The position numbers and the translations under genes were made by a program. Positions 7,933 through 16,430 of a stretch of DNA of 38,497 bases are shown here, piece by piece; the first letter of the stretch is position 1; each line of letters starts with the position of its first letter. This stretch comes from Betaproteobacteria bacterium (lineage in GTDB: Bacteria; Pseudomonadota; Gammaproteobacteria; Burkholderiales; SG8-39): positions 1 through 38,497 of the forward strand of contig SCTX01000153.1 of the NCBI GenBank assembly GCA_004298385.1, written 5' to 3'. The notes beneath the pieces are model-generated. The model ran no database searches. It saw only the letters and a list, made by a program, of their open reading frames with translations, and was not told the origin of the DNA.

Positions 7933-9135
7933 TCAGGTGCGGTTCTTGGGCGCAAACAGGCTTTGCGTCGCGACGCCGATATCGCGCCAGCCGTACACGT
8001 TGACGGCGCCGCGCCGCTGTGCTTGGCTGCCCGCATAGATCAGCGCGCCCTGTCCGGCGTTAGACCAGTCGATGAATCGTACGATGCTGTCGAACCAGTC
8101 CCGCGCAATCGTCGCCCCCGCTTTTGCTTCGAGCGGCCGTTGCTCGCTGCCGTGATCGACCAGTAGATCGACCTCGCGGCCGTTGCTGTCGCGCCAGTAG
8201 TACAGTTCGGGCGCGAGTCCGAAGTGGCAGCGCCGCTTAAGGAATTCGCCGACCACCCAGGTCTCGAACAACGCGCCGCGCATGGAGCCAAGCGCGAGTT
8301 CGTGCGGCGACTGCACCCCGGCGAGCGCCGCGGCCAATCCGCTGTCGTAGAAATAGAGCTTAGGTGTTTTTACCAGCCGCTTGCCGAAATTACGATGGTG
8401 CGGTGGCAGCAGGAACACGATGTAGCTCGCTTCCAGTACCGAAATCCACGCACGCGCCGTGTTATGCGTAATGCCGCAGTCGGCTGCGAGCCCTGCGAGG
8501 TTGAGCGCCTGCGCGCAGCGTGCCGCGCACATGCGCAAGAAACGGCGGAAGGCGGAGAGATCGCGCACATTGATCATTTGGCGCACGTCGCGCTCGATGT
8601 AAGTAGCGACATAATCGCGCAGCCAGGTTTGTGGCGGCGGCTCGCGGTCGATGACCGGCGGGTACAGTCCCTGCCATAGCAGCGTCTCCAGATCCCGCGG
8701 CGGCTTGGCGGCACTCACCTCATCCAGCGAAAACGGCAGCAGGTGCACCAGGCCGGAGCGCCCGGCAAGAGACTGACTTATGCCCGCCAGCAGGCCGAAT
8801 TGCTGCGATCCGGTGAGGAGGTACAGCCCCATCCTGCAATCTGTGTCCACGCGGGTTTGCAGATAGGAAAAGAGCGACGGACAGCGCTGCGCCTCATCGA
8901 ACACTGCGCCGTCGGGGTACTGCGCCAGAAATCCGCGCGGATCGCGTTCGGCGAATTCGCGCGTGTCCAGATCCTCCAGACTGGTATAGGGCTTGCCGGG
9001 AAACGCGGCGCGCGCCAGGGTCGTCTTCCCTGATTGCCGCGGGCCGGTGAGGGCCAGCACGGGGTAGTGATGGGCGAGCGACTGCAGCGTGGCGGCGGCA
9101 TGGCGGGCGAGCATGGGGAGTAGCTTAGCGTCCAT
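7933..9135 (-). CDS. AAA-fold ATPase with C-terminal DUF4143
   Basis: A 400-residue member of the solitary bacterial ATPase family with an N-terminal AAA_14-like domain and a C-terminal DUF4143 (nuclease-fold-like) domain. Walker A is GPRQSGKT at residues 31-38 and Walker B is AVFDEAQ at about 77-83. Further on, LLTGSQQF fits sensor 1, and the end of the protein has YYWRDSNGREVDLLVD, typical of DUF4143. The cellular role of this family is unknown. The ATG at 9135 is chosen; an in-frame TTG at 9150 and ATG at 9114 are alternatives, the latter matching the usual family start. It runs against gspF, has no partner gene, and has a decayed gspF piece just upstream, which suggests acquisition by recombination. 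Confidence 0.85.
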   Translation of the reverse strand: MDAKLLPMLARHAAATLQSLAHHYPVLALTGPRQSGKTTLARAAFPGKPYTSLEDLDTREFAERDPRGFLAQYPDGAVFDEAQRCPSLFSYLQTRVDTDCRMGLYLLTGSQQFGLLAGISQSLAGRSGLVHLLPFSLDEVSAAKPPRDLETLLWQGLYPPVIDREPPPQTWLRDYVATYIERDVRQMINVRDLSAFRRFLRMCAARCAQALNLAGLAADCGITHNTARAWISVLEASYIVFLLPPHHRNFGKRLVKTPKLYFYDSGLAAALAGVQSPHELALGSMRGALFETWVVGEFLKRRCHFGLAPELYYWRDSNGREVDLLVDHGSEQRPLEAKAGATIARDWFDSIVRFIDWSNAGQGALIYAGSQAQRRGAVNVYGWRDIGVATQSLFAPKNRT

Positions 9136-9136
9136 T

Positions 9137-9169
9137 ATGCATATTGTCAATTAAACTGACGATTTGCAT
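9137..9169. promoter_or_regulatory. Imperfect 13-base inverted repeat at the ATPase gene start
   Basis: The arms ATGCATATTGTCA (9137-9149) and TGACGATTTGCAT (9157-9169) match at 11 of 13 positions around a 7-base spacer. The stretch is AT-rich compared with its surroundings and lies directly upstream of the ATG at 9135. On the minus strand it contains TTGACA (9151-9146). It could be an operator for the DUF4143 ATPase gene; no regulator gene is adjacent. Confidence 0.45.
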
Positions 9170-9184
9170 AAAACACGAGCGTCG

Positions 9185-9258
9185 AAATGAGCGGCAAGCT
9201 GGAGCAGATGCTGCAGCGCGCAGCCTCGCTAGAGACGCAGGCCCTCGAGCGGCGCCTG
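9185..9258 (+). pseudogene. Remnant of a gspF 3' region
   Basis: Bases 9191-9258 align without gaps to 7661-7728 inside gspF, with nine mismatches in 68. The encoded peptide SGKLEQMLQRAASLETQALE parallels SGKLEQMLQRVAQLETQALE of GspF. Similarity fades before 9185 and stops after 9258, so the last ~40 codons of gspF are missing. It is read as a broken second copy left when the ATPase segment was inserted, not as a gene. Confidence 0.8.
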
Positions 9259-9291
9259 AGCCGCATCTCTCGCTCCGGGGTTTGCTCCGCT

Positions 9292-9954
9292 TCAGGCCAG
9301 GACGCGTGCCAACCATGCGCCGATGGCGGCGATTTCCTGCGGGCACACCGAGTGCTCCATGCGGTATTCGCTCCATTCGACTGCGTAACCCAATTGCCGC
9401 AGCAGGTCGCGCGAGGCCTGGGCGCGCGCGGACGGGATCATCGGGTCGTGCGTGCCATGCGCCATGAAGATCGGCACCCCGCGGTTGGCCGGGTTCGCCT
9501 CCATTGTCAGCCGGTCGCCGAGCGGCACATAAGTCGATAGCGCCATGATGCCGGCCAGGCGCTCGCCATGGCGCAGGCCGGTGTGCAGCGCGATCGCGCC
9601 GCCCTGGGAAAAGCCGGCGAGGACGATGCGGCTCGCCCCGATGCCGCGCGATTTCTCGCGTGCGAGCAAGGCTTCCACGCGTCGCTGCGAGGCGCGCACG
9701 CCCGCCTCGTCTTCGCGCCGGATGGCGGCATCGCTGATGTCGTACCAGGCGCGCATCACATAGCCGCCGTTGATAGTCACCGGCATCATCGGGGCATGGG
9801 GGAAAATGTAGCGCAGCGCGACGGGCAGTTCGATCTCATCGGCGAGGGGCGCGAAGTCGTTGCCGTCGGCGCCCAGGCCGTGCATCCAGATGATGCTGGC
9901 CTGGGGGTTGGGCGCAGTCTCGATTTCTATGGTTTCCAGCGGTTCTGCGCTCAA
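9292..9954 (-). CDS. Carboxylesterase / phospholipase family hydrolase
   Basis: A 220-residue cytoplasmic alpha/beta hydrolase of the Abhydrolase_2 (carboxylesterase/acyl-protein thioesterase-like) family. The nucleophile motif is GFSQGG with Ser116; the acid is Asp170 in HGTHDPMIP; the base is His201 in MEHSVC; the oxyanion-hole region is WMHGLGADGNDF. It hydrolyses short acyl esters in characterised relatives; the true substrate is unknown here. It starts with TTG at 9954, overlapping the mogA stop as TTGA; no earlier ATG fits the conserved N-terminus. It forms a leftward operon with darP and mogA. Confidence 0.88.
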   Translation of the reverse strand: MSAEPLETIEIETAPNPQASIIWMHGLGADGNDFAPLADEIELPVALRYIFPHAPMMPVTINGGYVMRAWYDISDAAIRREDEAGVRASQRRVEALLAREKSRGIGASRIVLAGFSQGGAIALHTGLRHGERLAGIMALSTYVPLGDRLTMEANPANRGVPIFMAHGTHDPMIPSARAQASRDLLRQLGYAVEWSEYRMEHSVCPQEIAAIGAWLARVLA

Positions 9955-10589
9955 AGCGGGTTATCCTTCTTCGGCCGGATCGCGGATTTCGGGCGGAACG
10001 CCTTGATCACGTCTTCGTTGGTCTCGATGTACGGGCCGCCGATGAGGTCGATGCAATAGGGCACGGCGGCGAATATGCCCGGGACGAGCTGTTTGCCTTC
10101 CTTGTCCTTGAGGCCTTCCAAGGTCTCCTTGATCGACTTGGGCTGGCCGGGAAGGTTGATGATGAGGCTGCCTGTCACGGGAACGCCGACCGCGCGGCGG
10201 TAGCGGATCACCGCGACTTGGCGCGACAAGATGGCGGTGGGCACGAATTCCAGGCCGATCCTGCGCATCTGCTCGCCGAAACCGGGCAGCGGCTTGTCGG
10301 CGACGGCAAGCGTCGCTTCGGGCGTCACATCGCGCCAGGCGGGACCGGTGCCGCCGGTGGTGAGTACCAGATGGCAGCCTGCCTGATCGACCAGTTCGAT
10401 CAGCGCCGCTTCGATTGCCGGCCGCTCATCGGGAATCAGGCGTTTTTCCGTGCGCCACGCGGGTGCCGCGATGGCGTGCGAGAACCAGTCCTCGAGCGCG
10501 GGTATGCCCTCGTCCCGGTACACGCCGGCCGAGGCGCGGTCACTGATGGAAACCAGGCCGATCAATAGTACGTCGGGATTATCTTGCAT
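9951..10589 (-). CDS. mogA: Molybdopterin adenylyltransferase MogA
   Basis: A 212-residue MoaB/MogA-family protein that adenylylates molybdopterin before molybdenum insertion. The conserved pieces are GLVSISDRAS near the N-terminus, the nucleotide/pterin-binding TTGGTG (residues 78-83) followed by RDVTPEAT, and GSLIINLPGQP near residue 140. The ATG at 10589 gives the usual family start. An in-frame ATG at 10613 overlaps the darP stop as TAATG and would add eight residues; coupled initiation there is possible. It would supply cofactor for the molybdenum hydroxylase encoded near 26-28 kb. The stop overlaps the esterase TTG start. Confidence 0.92.
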   Translation of the reverse strand: MQDNPDVLLIGLVSISDRASAGVYRDEGIPALEDWFSHAIAAPAWRTEKRLIPDERPAIEAALIELVDQAGCHLVLTTGGTGPAWRDVTPEATLAVADKPLPGFGEQMRRIGLEFVPTAILSRQVAVIRYRRAVGVPVTGSLIINLPGQPKSIKETLEGLKDKEGKQLVPGIFAAVPYCIDLIGGPYIETNEDVIKAFRPKSAIRPKKDNPL

Positions 10590-10612
10590 GGATTTGGTCC
10601 GCCCGCCAAGCA

Positions 10613-11143
10613 TTAGGCATCGGCTGCGGGCGTCGTCTCCTTTGTAATTGTGTCCTTTGTAATCATCTCGCGCAGCGCCCGGAACAGTTCGCGGTAGCTC
10701 TTCGGCGGCAAGGCCGCGCTCTGTTCGCGCCGCGCGTTGCGGATCAGGCTGCGCAGCTTCTGGCTGTCGGCGCCGGGGTATTCGCGCAGAAAACGCTCCA
10801 GCGCGGGGTCTCCGGCGAGGAGTTCGTCGCGCCAGCGCTCGAGCGCGTGAAGTTGCGCCGTGTGCTCGCGTCCTTGCCCCAGCCACTCCTCCAGCCGCTC
10901 GCGGATCGGCGCCGCGTCGAGGTCGCGCATCAGGCGACCGATGTACTGCATTTGCCGCCGCCTCGCCTCGTGCTTGGTGATGCGCCTCGCTTCCCGCACC
11001 GCCGCGAGCAGCGATTCGGGCAGTTGCATGGTCTCGATCTGCTGCTCATTCAGATCGACCAGTTTCGCGCCCAGATCCTGCAGGGCGAGCATGTCCTTTT
11101 TCTTGCGCGTTTTGCTGGCGAGTTCGTCTGGTTCGTCTTGCAT
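10613..11143 (-). CDS. darP: DarP (YjgA/DUF615) 50S ribosome assembly protein
   Basis: A 176-residue, highly charged, helical protein of the DUF615 family. It shows KKKDMLALQDLGAKLVDL near the start and the conserved ARRRQMQYIGRLMRD in the middle, as in E. coli YjgA/DarP, which helps large-subunit maturation. It is the first gene of the leftward darP-mogA-esterase operon and is divergent from pmbA, an arrangement common in betaproteobacteria. The C-terminal ~12 residues are Thr/Lys-rich and not conserved. Confidence 0.93.
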   Translation of the reverse strand: MQDEPDELASKTRKKKDMLALQDLGAKLVDLNEQQIETMQLPESLLAAVREARRITKHEARRRQMQYIGRLMRDLDAAPIRERLEEWLGQGREHTAQLHALERWRDELLAGDPALERFLREYPGADSQKLRSLIRNARREQSAALPPKSYRELFRALREMITKDTITKETTPAADA

Positions 11144-11271
11144 AGGGCCAGGTGAGGAAGGTTCGACCTGTTATCATAACGGTTTTTAGTTCCGGCATAA
11201 CGCGCTTCGCGCATCAGCCTCGACCAAAATTCATTTTCCGGATTGCACTCGATCCCAATGGGTATAGTTCA

Positions 11272-12627
11272 ATGACGACAGGTTCAATGACGGCAGCGCG
11301 CTTTACCTATCCGCTCGATACCCTCAGGCAAATCGCCCTGGATTTGCTGCGTCAAGCCGCCGCGCAGGGCGCGAGCGCCTGCGAAACCGATGTGTCCGAG
11401 GGCTACGGCCAGACCGCCGTGGTGCGGAAGGGCGAGGTCGAGACCATCGAGTACAACCGCGACAAGAGCATCGGCGTCACCGCCTACCTCGGCCGGCGCA
11501 AGGGTTTCGCCAGCACCTCGGATTTTTCGCCCAAGGCGCTTACCGACACGGTGGCGGCGGCGGTCAGCATCGCGCGCTTTACCGCGAGCGACGACTGTGC
11601 CGGCCTGGCCGAAGCCGAGCTGATGGCGCGCGAAATTCACGACCTCGACCTGTTTCATCCCTGGGACCTGCCCATCGACGAGGCGATAGCGCGCGCGCGC
11701 GCCTGCGAGGCCGCGGCCTTTGCCCTGGATGCGCGCATCGTCAACTCAGAAGGGGCGGGCGTCTCCACGCAGCAGCATCAGTTCGTGGTGGCCAACTCCA
11801 ACGGCTTTGCCGCCGGCTATCCGACTACGCGCCATTACCTTTCGTGCGCGGTGATCGCCGAGGAGGGCGGTTCGATGCAGCGCGACGACTGGTACGCCGA
11901 GGCGCGCGATCGACGCGATCTGCCGGCCGGCGAGGCCGTCGGGCGCTATGCCGGACAGCGCGCCCTGGCGCGATTGCGCAGCCGCAAGCTGAAGACCATG
12001 AAAGCGCCGGTGCTGTTCGAGGCGCCGATGGCGGGCGGTCTGCTCGCGAGCTTTGTCAGCGCGGTGAGCGGCGGCAGCCTCTACCGCAAGACCTCATTTC
12101 TGCTCGACAGCCTGGGCAAGCAGGTGTTCTCGCCGCTGGTGCAGATCAAAGAGCGGCCGCACCTGAAGAAAGGGATGGCGAGCGCCTACTTCGACGACGA
12201 CGGCGTCGCCACGCATCCGCGCGATGTGGTGAAGGACGGCGTGCTGCAGGGCTATTTTCTCGGCGCCTACTCGGCGCGCAAGCTCGGGCTTCGCTCTACC
12301 GGCAACGCCGGCGGCAGCCACAACCTGATACTTCAAAGCGGCGAGCTCGATCTGCCCGGCCTGTTGAAAAAAATGGGCCGCGGCCTGTTCGTCACCGACC
12401 TGATGGGGCAGGGCATCAACATGGTCACCGGCGACTATTCGCGCGGCGCGGCCGGCTACTGGGTGGAAGGCGGGGTAATCCGCTACCCGGTGGAGGAGAT
12501 CACCATCGCCGGCAATCTGCGCGACATGTTCAAGGGCATCGCGGCGGTGGGCCGGGATGAGCTCACGCGCGGTTCGCGCCGCTGCGGCTCGATACTCGTT
12601 GACAGCATGACCATTGCCGGGAACTGA
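11272..12627 (+). CDS. pmbA: TldE/PmbA subunit of the TldD-TldE metalloprotease
   Basis: A 451-residue protein of the PmbA/TldE family, the non-catalytic partner of TldD; it lacks HExxxH, as expected. The pair processes unfolded peptides such as microcin B17 precursor and CcdA in E. coli. Visible landmarks are ACETDVSEGYGQTAVVRKGE, the Gly/Ser-rich GLLASFVSAVSGGSLYRKTS, and the C-terminal GNLRDMFKGIAAVG. The ATG at 11272 (or 11287) is chosen because the longer frame upstream has no family similarity and runs through the divergent promoter region. tldD is not in the window. A 130-bp copy of this 3' end recurs at 20257-20386. Confidence 0.93.
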   Translation: MTTGSMTAARFTYPLDTLRQIALDLLRQAAAQGASACETDVSEGYGQTAVVRKGEVETIEYNRDKSIGVTAYLGRRKGFASTSDFSPKALTDTVAAAVSIARFTASDDCAGLAEAELMAREIHDLDLFHPWDLPIDEAIARARACEAAAFALDARIVNSEGAGVSTQQHQFVVANSNGFAAGYPTTRHYLSCAVIAEEGGSMQRDDWYAEARDRRDLPAGEAVGRYAGQRALARLRSRKLKTMKAPVLFEAPMAGGLLASFVSAVSGGSLYRKTSFLLDSLGKQVFSPLVQIKERPHLKKGMASAYFDDDGVATHPRDVVKDGVLQGYFLGAYSARKLGLRSTGNAGGSHNLILQSGELDLPGLLKKMGRGLFVTDLMGQGINMVTGDYSRGAAGYWVEGGVIRYPVEEITIAGNLRDMFKGIAAVGRDELTRGSRRCGSILVDSMTIAGN

Positions 12628-12716
12628 GCGAACGCCGCCGAGATCCACGGCGTCCAGGCGCGGCGGACCTCGATGCAAGCAGGGTAATTCCTTGCCGGCT
12701 ACGCGGAAAAACCTCC

Positions 12717-12722
12717 TATAAT
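12717..12722 (+). promoter_or_regulatory. Candidate -10 element of the first TRAP operon
   Basis: TATAAT lies 71 bases upstream of the dctQ1 GTG. The second TRAP operon has TATAAT at exactly the same distance (77 bases) after the end of the shared pmbA-derived segment, so the position is conserved between duplicates. A weak TTGCCG at 12692-12697 is the best -35, with a long 19-base spacer. Confidence 0.5.
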
Positions 12723-12793
12723 TCCTCGGCCGTTACCTGGAACGTCAGCTTACCGACGCGGCTTGATGTCCTTGTCTCATGCAGAGGGATCCC

Positions 12794-13333
12794 GTGAAAT
12801 TTCTGCTCCGCTTCTCCGGCCTGGTCGATGCGATGAACGAGCGCCTGAGCCACATCGCAGACTGGCTGGTGCTGCTGTCTTGCGCGATAAGCGCCGGCAA
12901 TGCCTTCTCGCGCTACGCGTTCAGCATCAGCTCCAATGCCTGGCTGGAAATTCAGTGGTACATGTTCGGCGCTCTGGTGATGCTCGGCGCCTCCTATACA
13001 CTGAAGAGGAACGAGCACGTGCGGGTCGATATCGTCTATGCTAACGTTTCGACGCGCCGCCAGATAGGCATCGATATTTTCGGCACGATCCTGTTCCTGC
13101 TTCCGGCCACGCTGATCCTCGCCTACCTGTCCTGGCCGGTGTTCTACAACTCCTGGACTGAGAACGAAATCTCCAGCAACGCCGGCGGCCTAATACGCTG
13201 GCCGATCAAGATCTTCCTGCCTCTGGGCTTCGCGCTGCTCAGCCTGCAGGGGATTTCCGAACTGATCAAGCGTATCGCCATGCTCACCGGCCACATGCAG
13301 GCCGACCTGCATTACGAAAGGCCGCTGCAATGA
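12794..13333 (+). CDS. dctQ: TRAP transporter small permease subunit DctQ (module 1)
   Basis: A 179-residue integral membrane protein with four helices typical of DctQ (around residues 22-42, 56-74, 95-118, 140-160) and the conserved SSNAWLEIQWY and NAGGLIRWP motifs. It forms the membrane complex with DctM for Na+-dependent uptake of an organic acid delivered by DctP. The GTG at 12794 is chosen because the paralog at 20543 also begins GTG-AAR-YTT in the same context; an ATG at 12779 is in frame and would add five residues. It overlaps dctM1 by ATGA. Confidence 0.9.
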   Translation: MKFLLRFSGLVDAMNERLSHIADWLVLLSCAISAGNAFSRYAFSISSNAWLEIQWYMFGALVMLGASYTLKRNEHVRVDIVYANVSTRRQIGIDIFGTILFLLPATLILAYLSWPVFYNSWTENEISSNAGGLIRWPIKIFLPLGFALLSLQGISELIKRIAMLTGHMQADLHYERPLQ

Positions 13334-15117
13334 TACCGCATGACATGATGGCACCCCTGATGTTCGGGGGGCTGGTCCTCTTCATGCTGATCGGATACCC
13401 GGTGGCGTTCTCGCTCGCGGCGGTCGGGCTGTCGTTCGGCTTCATCGCGATACGGGAGGGCTTCTTTGACTTCAGCCTGATGCAGGCGCTGCCGGAGCGC
13501 GTGTTTGCCATCATGGCGAACGATACCTTGCTCGCGATCCCGTTTTTCACGCTGATGGGCGCGATCCTCGAGCGCTGCGGTCTCGCCGAGGATCTGCTCG
13601 ACGGGCTGGGCCAGCTTTTCGGCCCGGTGCGCGGCGGGCTCGGTTATGCCGTAATCGTGGTCGGTGCGATCCTCGGCGCCATCACCGGAACTGTCGCTGC
13701 CTCGGTGATTGCGATGGGCCTCATTTCACTGCCGGTGATGATGCGCTACGGCTACGACATGAAGTTCGCAACCGGCGTCATCGCCGCCTCGGGCACGATT
13801 ACCCAGTTGATTCCGCCCTCGCTGGTGCTGATCGTGCTGGCCGACCAGCTCGGCCGCTCGGTCGGCGACATGTACGCCGGGGCCTGGGGCCCGAGCCTGA
13901 TTCAGGTAGTGCTGTTCAGTCTGTACGTATTCGGCGTGAGCATGGTGAAGCCGCGGTGGGTGCCCGGCATACCGCCCGAGTCGCGCACCATCACCGGCTG
14001 GCCGCTGGTCAAGCGCTGCCTATGGGGGATTGTTCCCTCGCTGGTGCTGATCTTTCTCGTGCTCGGCACCATCTTCCTCGGGCTGGCGACGCCGACCGAG
14101 GGGGGCGCAATGGGCATGGTTGGCGCGATCGTGCTGGCCGTGCTGCATCGCAAGGAGTTCTCGCGGCGCGGCAAGATCGCCGCCTGGATCGCGCTTGTCG
14201 CCATCTGCGCGATTACGCTGCTGGCGGCAACAGCATGGGCGGAAGCATCGATGCCCGCGGGGCTGGTCGCCGCGGCGAGCGGGTTCTTCGCCACGGCCCG
14301 AATTCCCCTGTTCATCGTTTTCTACGCCGGACTGGCGGTCCTGCTGTGGGAAGCCGTGGTTATCGGCGAGTTGCGCGGCCTGATCGACCAGGCATCGCGC
14401 ATGACGATGCGCATCACCGCGATGGTGATTTTCATCCTGATCGGGTCGACCATTTTCACGCTGGTGTTTCGCGGCGTGGATGGCGATCTGTGGATCGAAC
14501 ACCTGCTCACCAGCCTGCCCGGCGGCAGGATCGGCTTCCTGGTGTTTGTCAACGTGTTCGTGTTCTTCCTCGCCTTCTTTCTCGACTTCTTCGAAATCGC
14601 GTTCATCATCGTTCCCCTGCTCGCGCCGGTGGCCGCAAAACTCGGCATCGACCTCATCTGGTTCGGCGTGCTGCTGTGCGTCAACATGCAGACCTCGTTC
14701 ATGCATCCGCCGTTCGGCTTCGCCTTGTTCTACCTGCGCGGCATTGCGCCGCGGGAAGTGAAGAGCGCGGACATCTACTGGGGCGCGATCCCGTGGGTGG
14801 TGCTGCAGCTCATCATGGTGTGTATCGTCATCGCCTGGCCCGGACTCGTCACGGCTCTCCTCGATAAGGGCACGGGCGTCGATCCGGCAACCATCGAGAT
14901 CCAGCTCCCGCAGAGCGACTATGGCGCCGAAGGCAACGCCGCGGGCGATGCAGCCGCAGCAGCGGACGCGCCCTACGGCAAGGAAGAAGAGCGCGCGGCC
15001 GATGCGCAGAAGGCCGGCAAGCGCAGCGAAGAGCAATCGAGCAGCGACCTCGAAAAGGCGTTCGGGCAGCCGAGAGCGGACGAGCCGCCGACGCGGAAAC
15101 GACAAACCCCGCCGTAG
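13330..15117 (+). CDS. dctM: TRAP transporter large permease subunit DctM (module 1)
   Basis: A 595-residue polytopic protein, longer than the ~430 residues of a minimal DctM. Family landmarks: NDTLLAIPFFTLMGAILE, GVIAASGTITQLIPPSLVLI, FLGLATPTEGGAMG and NMQTSFMHPPFGFALFYLRG. Extra membrane helices occupy about residues 279-346, after the ATPTEGGAMG helix. The last ~75 residues form a charged Ala/Glu/Lys tail with no membrane segment. It carries the ion and substrate pathway of the TRAP importer. The stop TAG lies inside the terminator hairpin shared with the convergent dctP1. Confidence 0.93.
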   Translation: MIPHDMMAPLMFGGLVLFMLIGYPVAFSLAAVGLSFGFIAIREGFFDFSLMQALPERVFAIMANDTLLAIPFFTLMGAILERCGLAEDLLDGLGQLFGPVRGGLGYAVIVVGAILGAITGTVAASVIAMGLISLPVMMRYGYDMKFATGVIAASGTITQLIPPSLVLIVLADQLGRSVGDMYAGAWGPSLIQVVLFSLYVFGVSMVKPRWVPGIPPESRTITGWPLVKRCLWGIVPSLVLIFLVLGTIFLGLATPTEGGAMGMVGAIVLAVLHRKEFSRRGKIAAWIALVAICAITLLAATAWAEASMPAGLVAAASGFFATARIPLFIVFYAGLAVLLWEAVVIGELRGLIDQASRMTMRITAMVIFILIGSTIFTLVFRGVDGDLWIEHLLTSLPGGRIGFLVFVNVFVFFLAFFLDFFEIAFIIVPLLAPVAAKLGIDLIWFGVLLCVNMQTSFMHPPFGFALFYLRGIAPREVKSADIYWGAIPWVVLQLIMVCIVIAWPGLVTALLDKGTGVDPATIEIQLPQSDYGAEGNAAGDAAAAADAPYGKEEERAADAQKAGKRSEEQSSSDLEKAFGQPRADEPPTRKRQTPP

Positions 15118-15126
15118 CGGGGTTTG
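15103..15126. terminator. Bidirectional terminator between dctM1 and dctP1
   Basis: A perfect 10-bp stem, CAAACCCCGC (15103-15112) with GCGGGGTTTG (15117-15126), and a CGTA loop. A-rich and T-rich flanks in the stem allow function on both strands. The dctM1 stop codon (15115-15117) is within the loop and stem. It would end both the rightward dctQM and the leftward dctP1 transcripts. Confidence 0.85.
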
Positions 15127-15164
15127 TGGCTTACCGCCGACCTCCCGGATGCGGCGCGCCTGCG

Positions 15165-16283
15165 CTACTTCTTCTTCGCCGGCGCGGCGCCGACCTTCGA
15201 GCTGAACACGTAGTTGTCGTAAGTGTTTTCCGCAACGCGGAACCAGAGGAATTGCTCGTCCCGGAACTTCTTCCACTCCGGATAGATGCGTTTCCAGTGG
15301 GCGCTCTTCGCCGACAGTTCGTCATAGACTTCGTACACCGCTTTCTCCGCCGCCTCCAGCACCGCCTTCGGGAACGGACGCAGCTTGGTGCCGCCGGCGA
15401 CCAGCCGGCGCAGCGCCTGCGGGTTTTTCACGTCGTAGTCCGCCATCATGCGCACATTGGCCTCGCCGCACGCCGTCTCCAGCGCCGCCTTGTAGGGCTT
15501 GGGCAGCTCGTTCCATTTCTTGTCGTTGACCAGGAACGCAAGCATCGGTCCGCCTTCCCAAAAGGACGGATAATAGTAGTACTGCGCGATCTTGTTGAAA
15601 CCGAGCTTTTCGTCGTCGGCCGGACCTACCCACTCGGTTGCGTCGAGCGTGCCCTTCTCCAGCGCCGGGTAAATGTCGGGGCCGGCGAGTTGCTGCGGCA
15701 CCACGCCGAGCTTCGCCAGCACCATGCCGGCCAGGCCGCCGATACGGAATTTCAGCCCCTTCATGTCGGCCAGCGTCTTGATTTCCTTGCGGTACCAGCC
15801 GGCCATCTGGGTGCCGGTATTGCCCGCCGGGAAAATGACGCAGTTGTACTCCTTGAACAGAGGCGCCATGGCTTCGGCGCCGCCACCGTAGTACCACCAT
15901 GCGTTCATCTGCCGGGCGTTAAAGCCGAAGGGTATGGCGCAAGCGAAGGCAAAAGCCGGATCCTTGCCGATGTAGTAATAGGTTGCGGTGTGCCCGCATT
16001 CGACGGTGCCGGCTTGTACCGCGTCGAGCACTTGCAGCGCGCCGACGATCTCGCCCGCCGCAAACGCGCGGATCTGGAACTTGTTGTCGGTTATTTCGGC
16101 AACGCGTTTGCCGATGAATTCGGCGCTGCCGAACAGTGTATCCAGGCTCTTGGGGTAGCTGGTTGGCATGCGCCATTTGATCTCGGGCAGGCCTGCGGTC
16201 TGCGCCTGTGTCAGGGCTGGCGTGGCAAGCGCGCCGGCGGCGAGGCCAGTGCCTGCTTTTTTAAGAAAGGAACGACGTTCCAC
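15165..16283 (-). CDS. dctP: TRAP transporter periplasmic solute-binding protein DctP (module 1)
   Basis: A 372-residue DctP/DctP7-type binding protein with a twin-arginine signal (RRSFLKKAGTGLAAGALA, residues 3-20). The mature part has LDTLFGSAEFIGKRV, AAGEIVGALQVLDAVQAGTV, and the conserved Arg/Trp region MKGLKFRIGGLAG with TEWVGPADDEKLGF. It binds the substrate in the periplasm and hands it to DctQM. The GTG at 16283 has GAGGAG seven bases upstream and aligns with the GTG start of the paralog; the longer upstream frame is not used. It converges on dctM1, and follows the indolepyruvate oxidoreductase gene in the same direction after 147 bases. Confidence 0.93.
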   Translation of the reverse strand: MERRSFLKKAGTGLAAGALATPALTQAQTAGLPEIKWRMPTSYPKSLDTLFGSAEFIGKRVAEITDNKFQIRAFAAGEIVGALQVLDAVQAGTVECGHTATYYYIGKDPAFAFACAIPFGFNARQMNAWWYYGGGAEAMAPLFKEYNCVIFPAGNTGTQMAGWYRKEIKTLADMKGLKFRIGGLAGMVLAKLGVVPQQLAGPDIYPALEKGTLDATEWVGPADDEKLGFNKIAQYYYYPSFWEGGPMLAFLVNDKKWNELPKPYKAALETACGEANVRMMADYDVKNPQALRRLVAGGTKLRPFPKAVLEAAEKAVYEVYDELSAKSAHWKRIYPEWKKFRDEQFLWFRVAENTYDNYVFSSKVGAAPAKKK

Positions 16284-16324
16284 GGTTATCTCCTCATTTG
16301 ATTGCCCGGCCTCGAATATGAAAT

Positions 16325-16353
16325 GCAACACTTGCCGGGAGCCAAAGTGTTGC
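16325..16353. promoter_or_regulatory. Inverted repeat between the oxidoreductase gene and dctP1
   Basis: Perfect 9-base arms GCAACACTT (16325-16333) and AAGTGTTGC (16345-16353) with an 11-base spacer. It lies 42 bases upstream of the dctP1 GTG and 78 bases after the upstream gene's stop. It may be an operator of dctP1 or a weak terminator; there is no strong U-tract. Confidence 0.45.
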
Positions 16354-16430
16354 GATGAAAACGAATGAAAAATATCTGGGTTGTGAACGACGCACAATGA
16401 TCCAGTAGGGTCTTGAGCAGGGCTGCAGCA

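Noticed and set aside
7933-9135. DUF4143 ATPase as half of a toxin-antitoxin or defence pair
   Set aside because: No partner gene adjoins it; only a gspF fragment and an esterase operon are nearby.
15126-16301. 391-codon + strand frame opposite dctP1
   Set aside because: Arg/His-rich shadow of the solute-binding protein gene, with no domain signature.
16284-16397. Longer N-terminus for the module 1 solute-binding protein
   Set aside because: It would bury the Tat signal at residue ~40; the GTG at 16283 has GAGGAG and matches the paralog.
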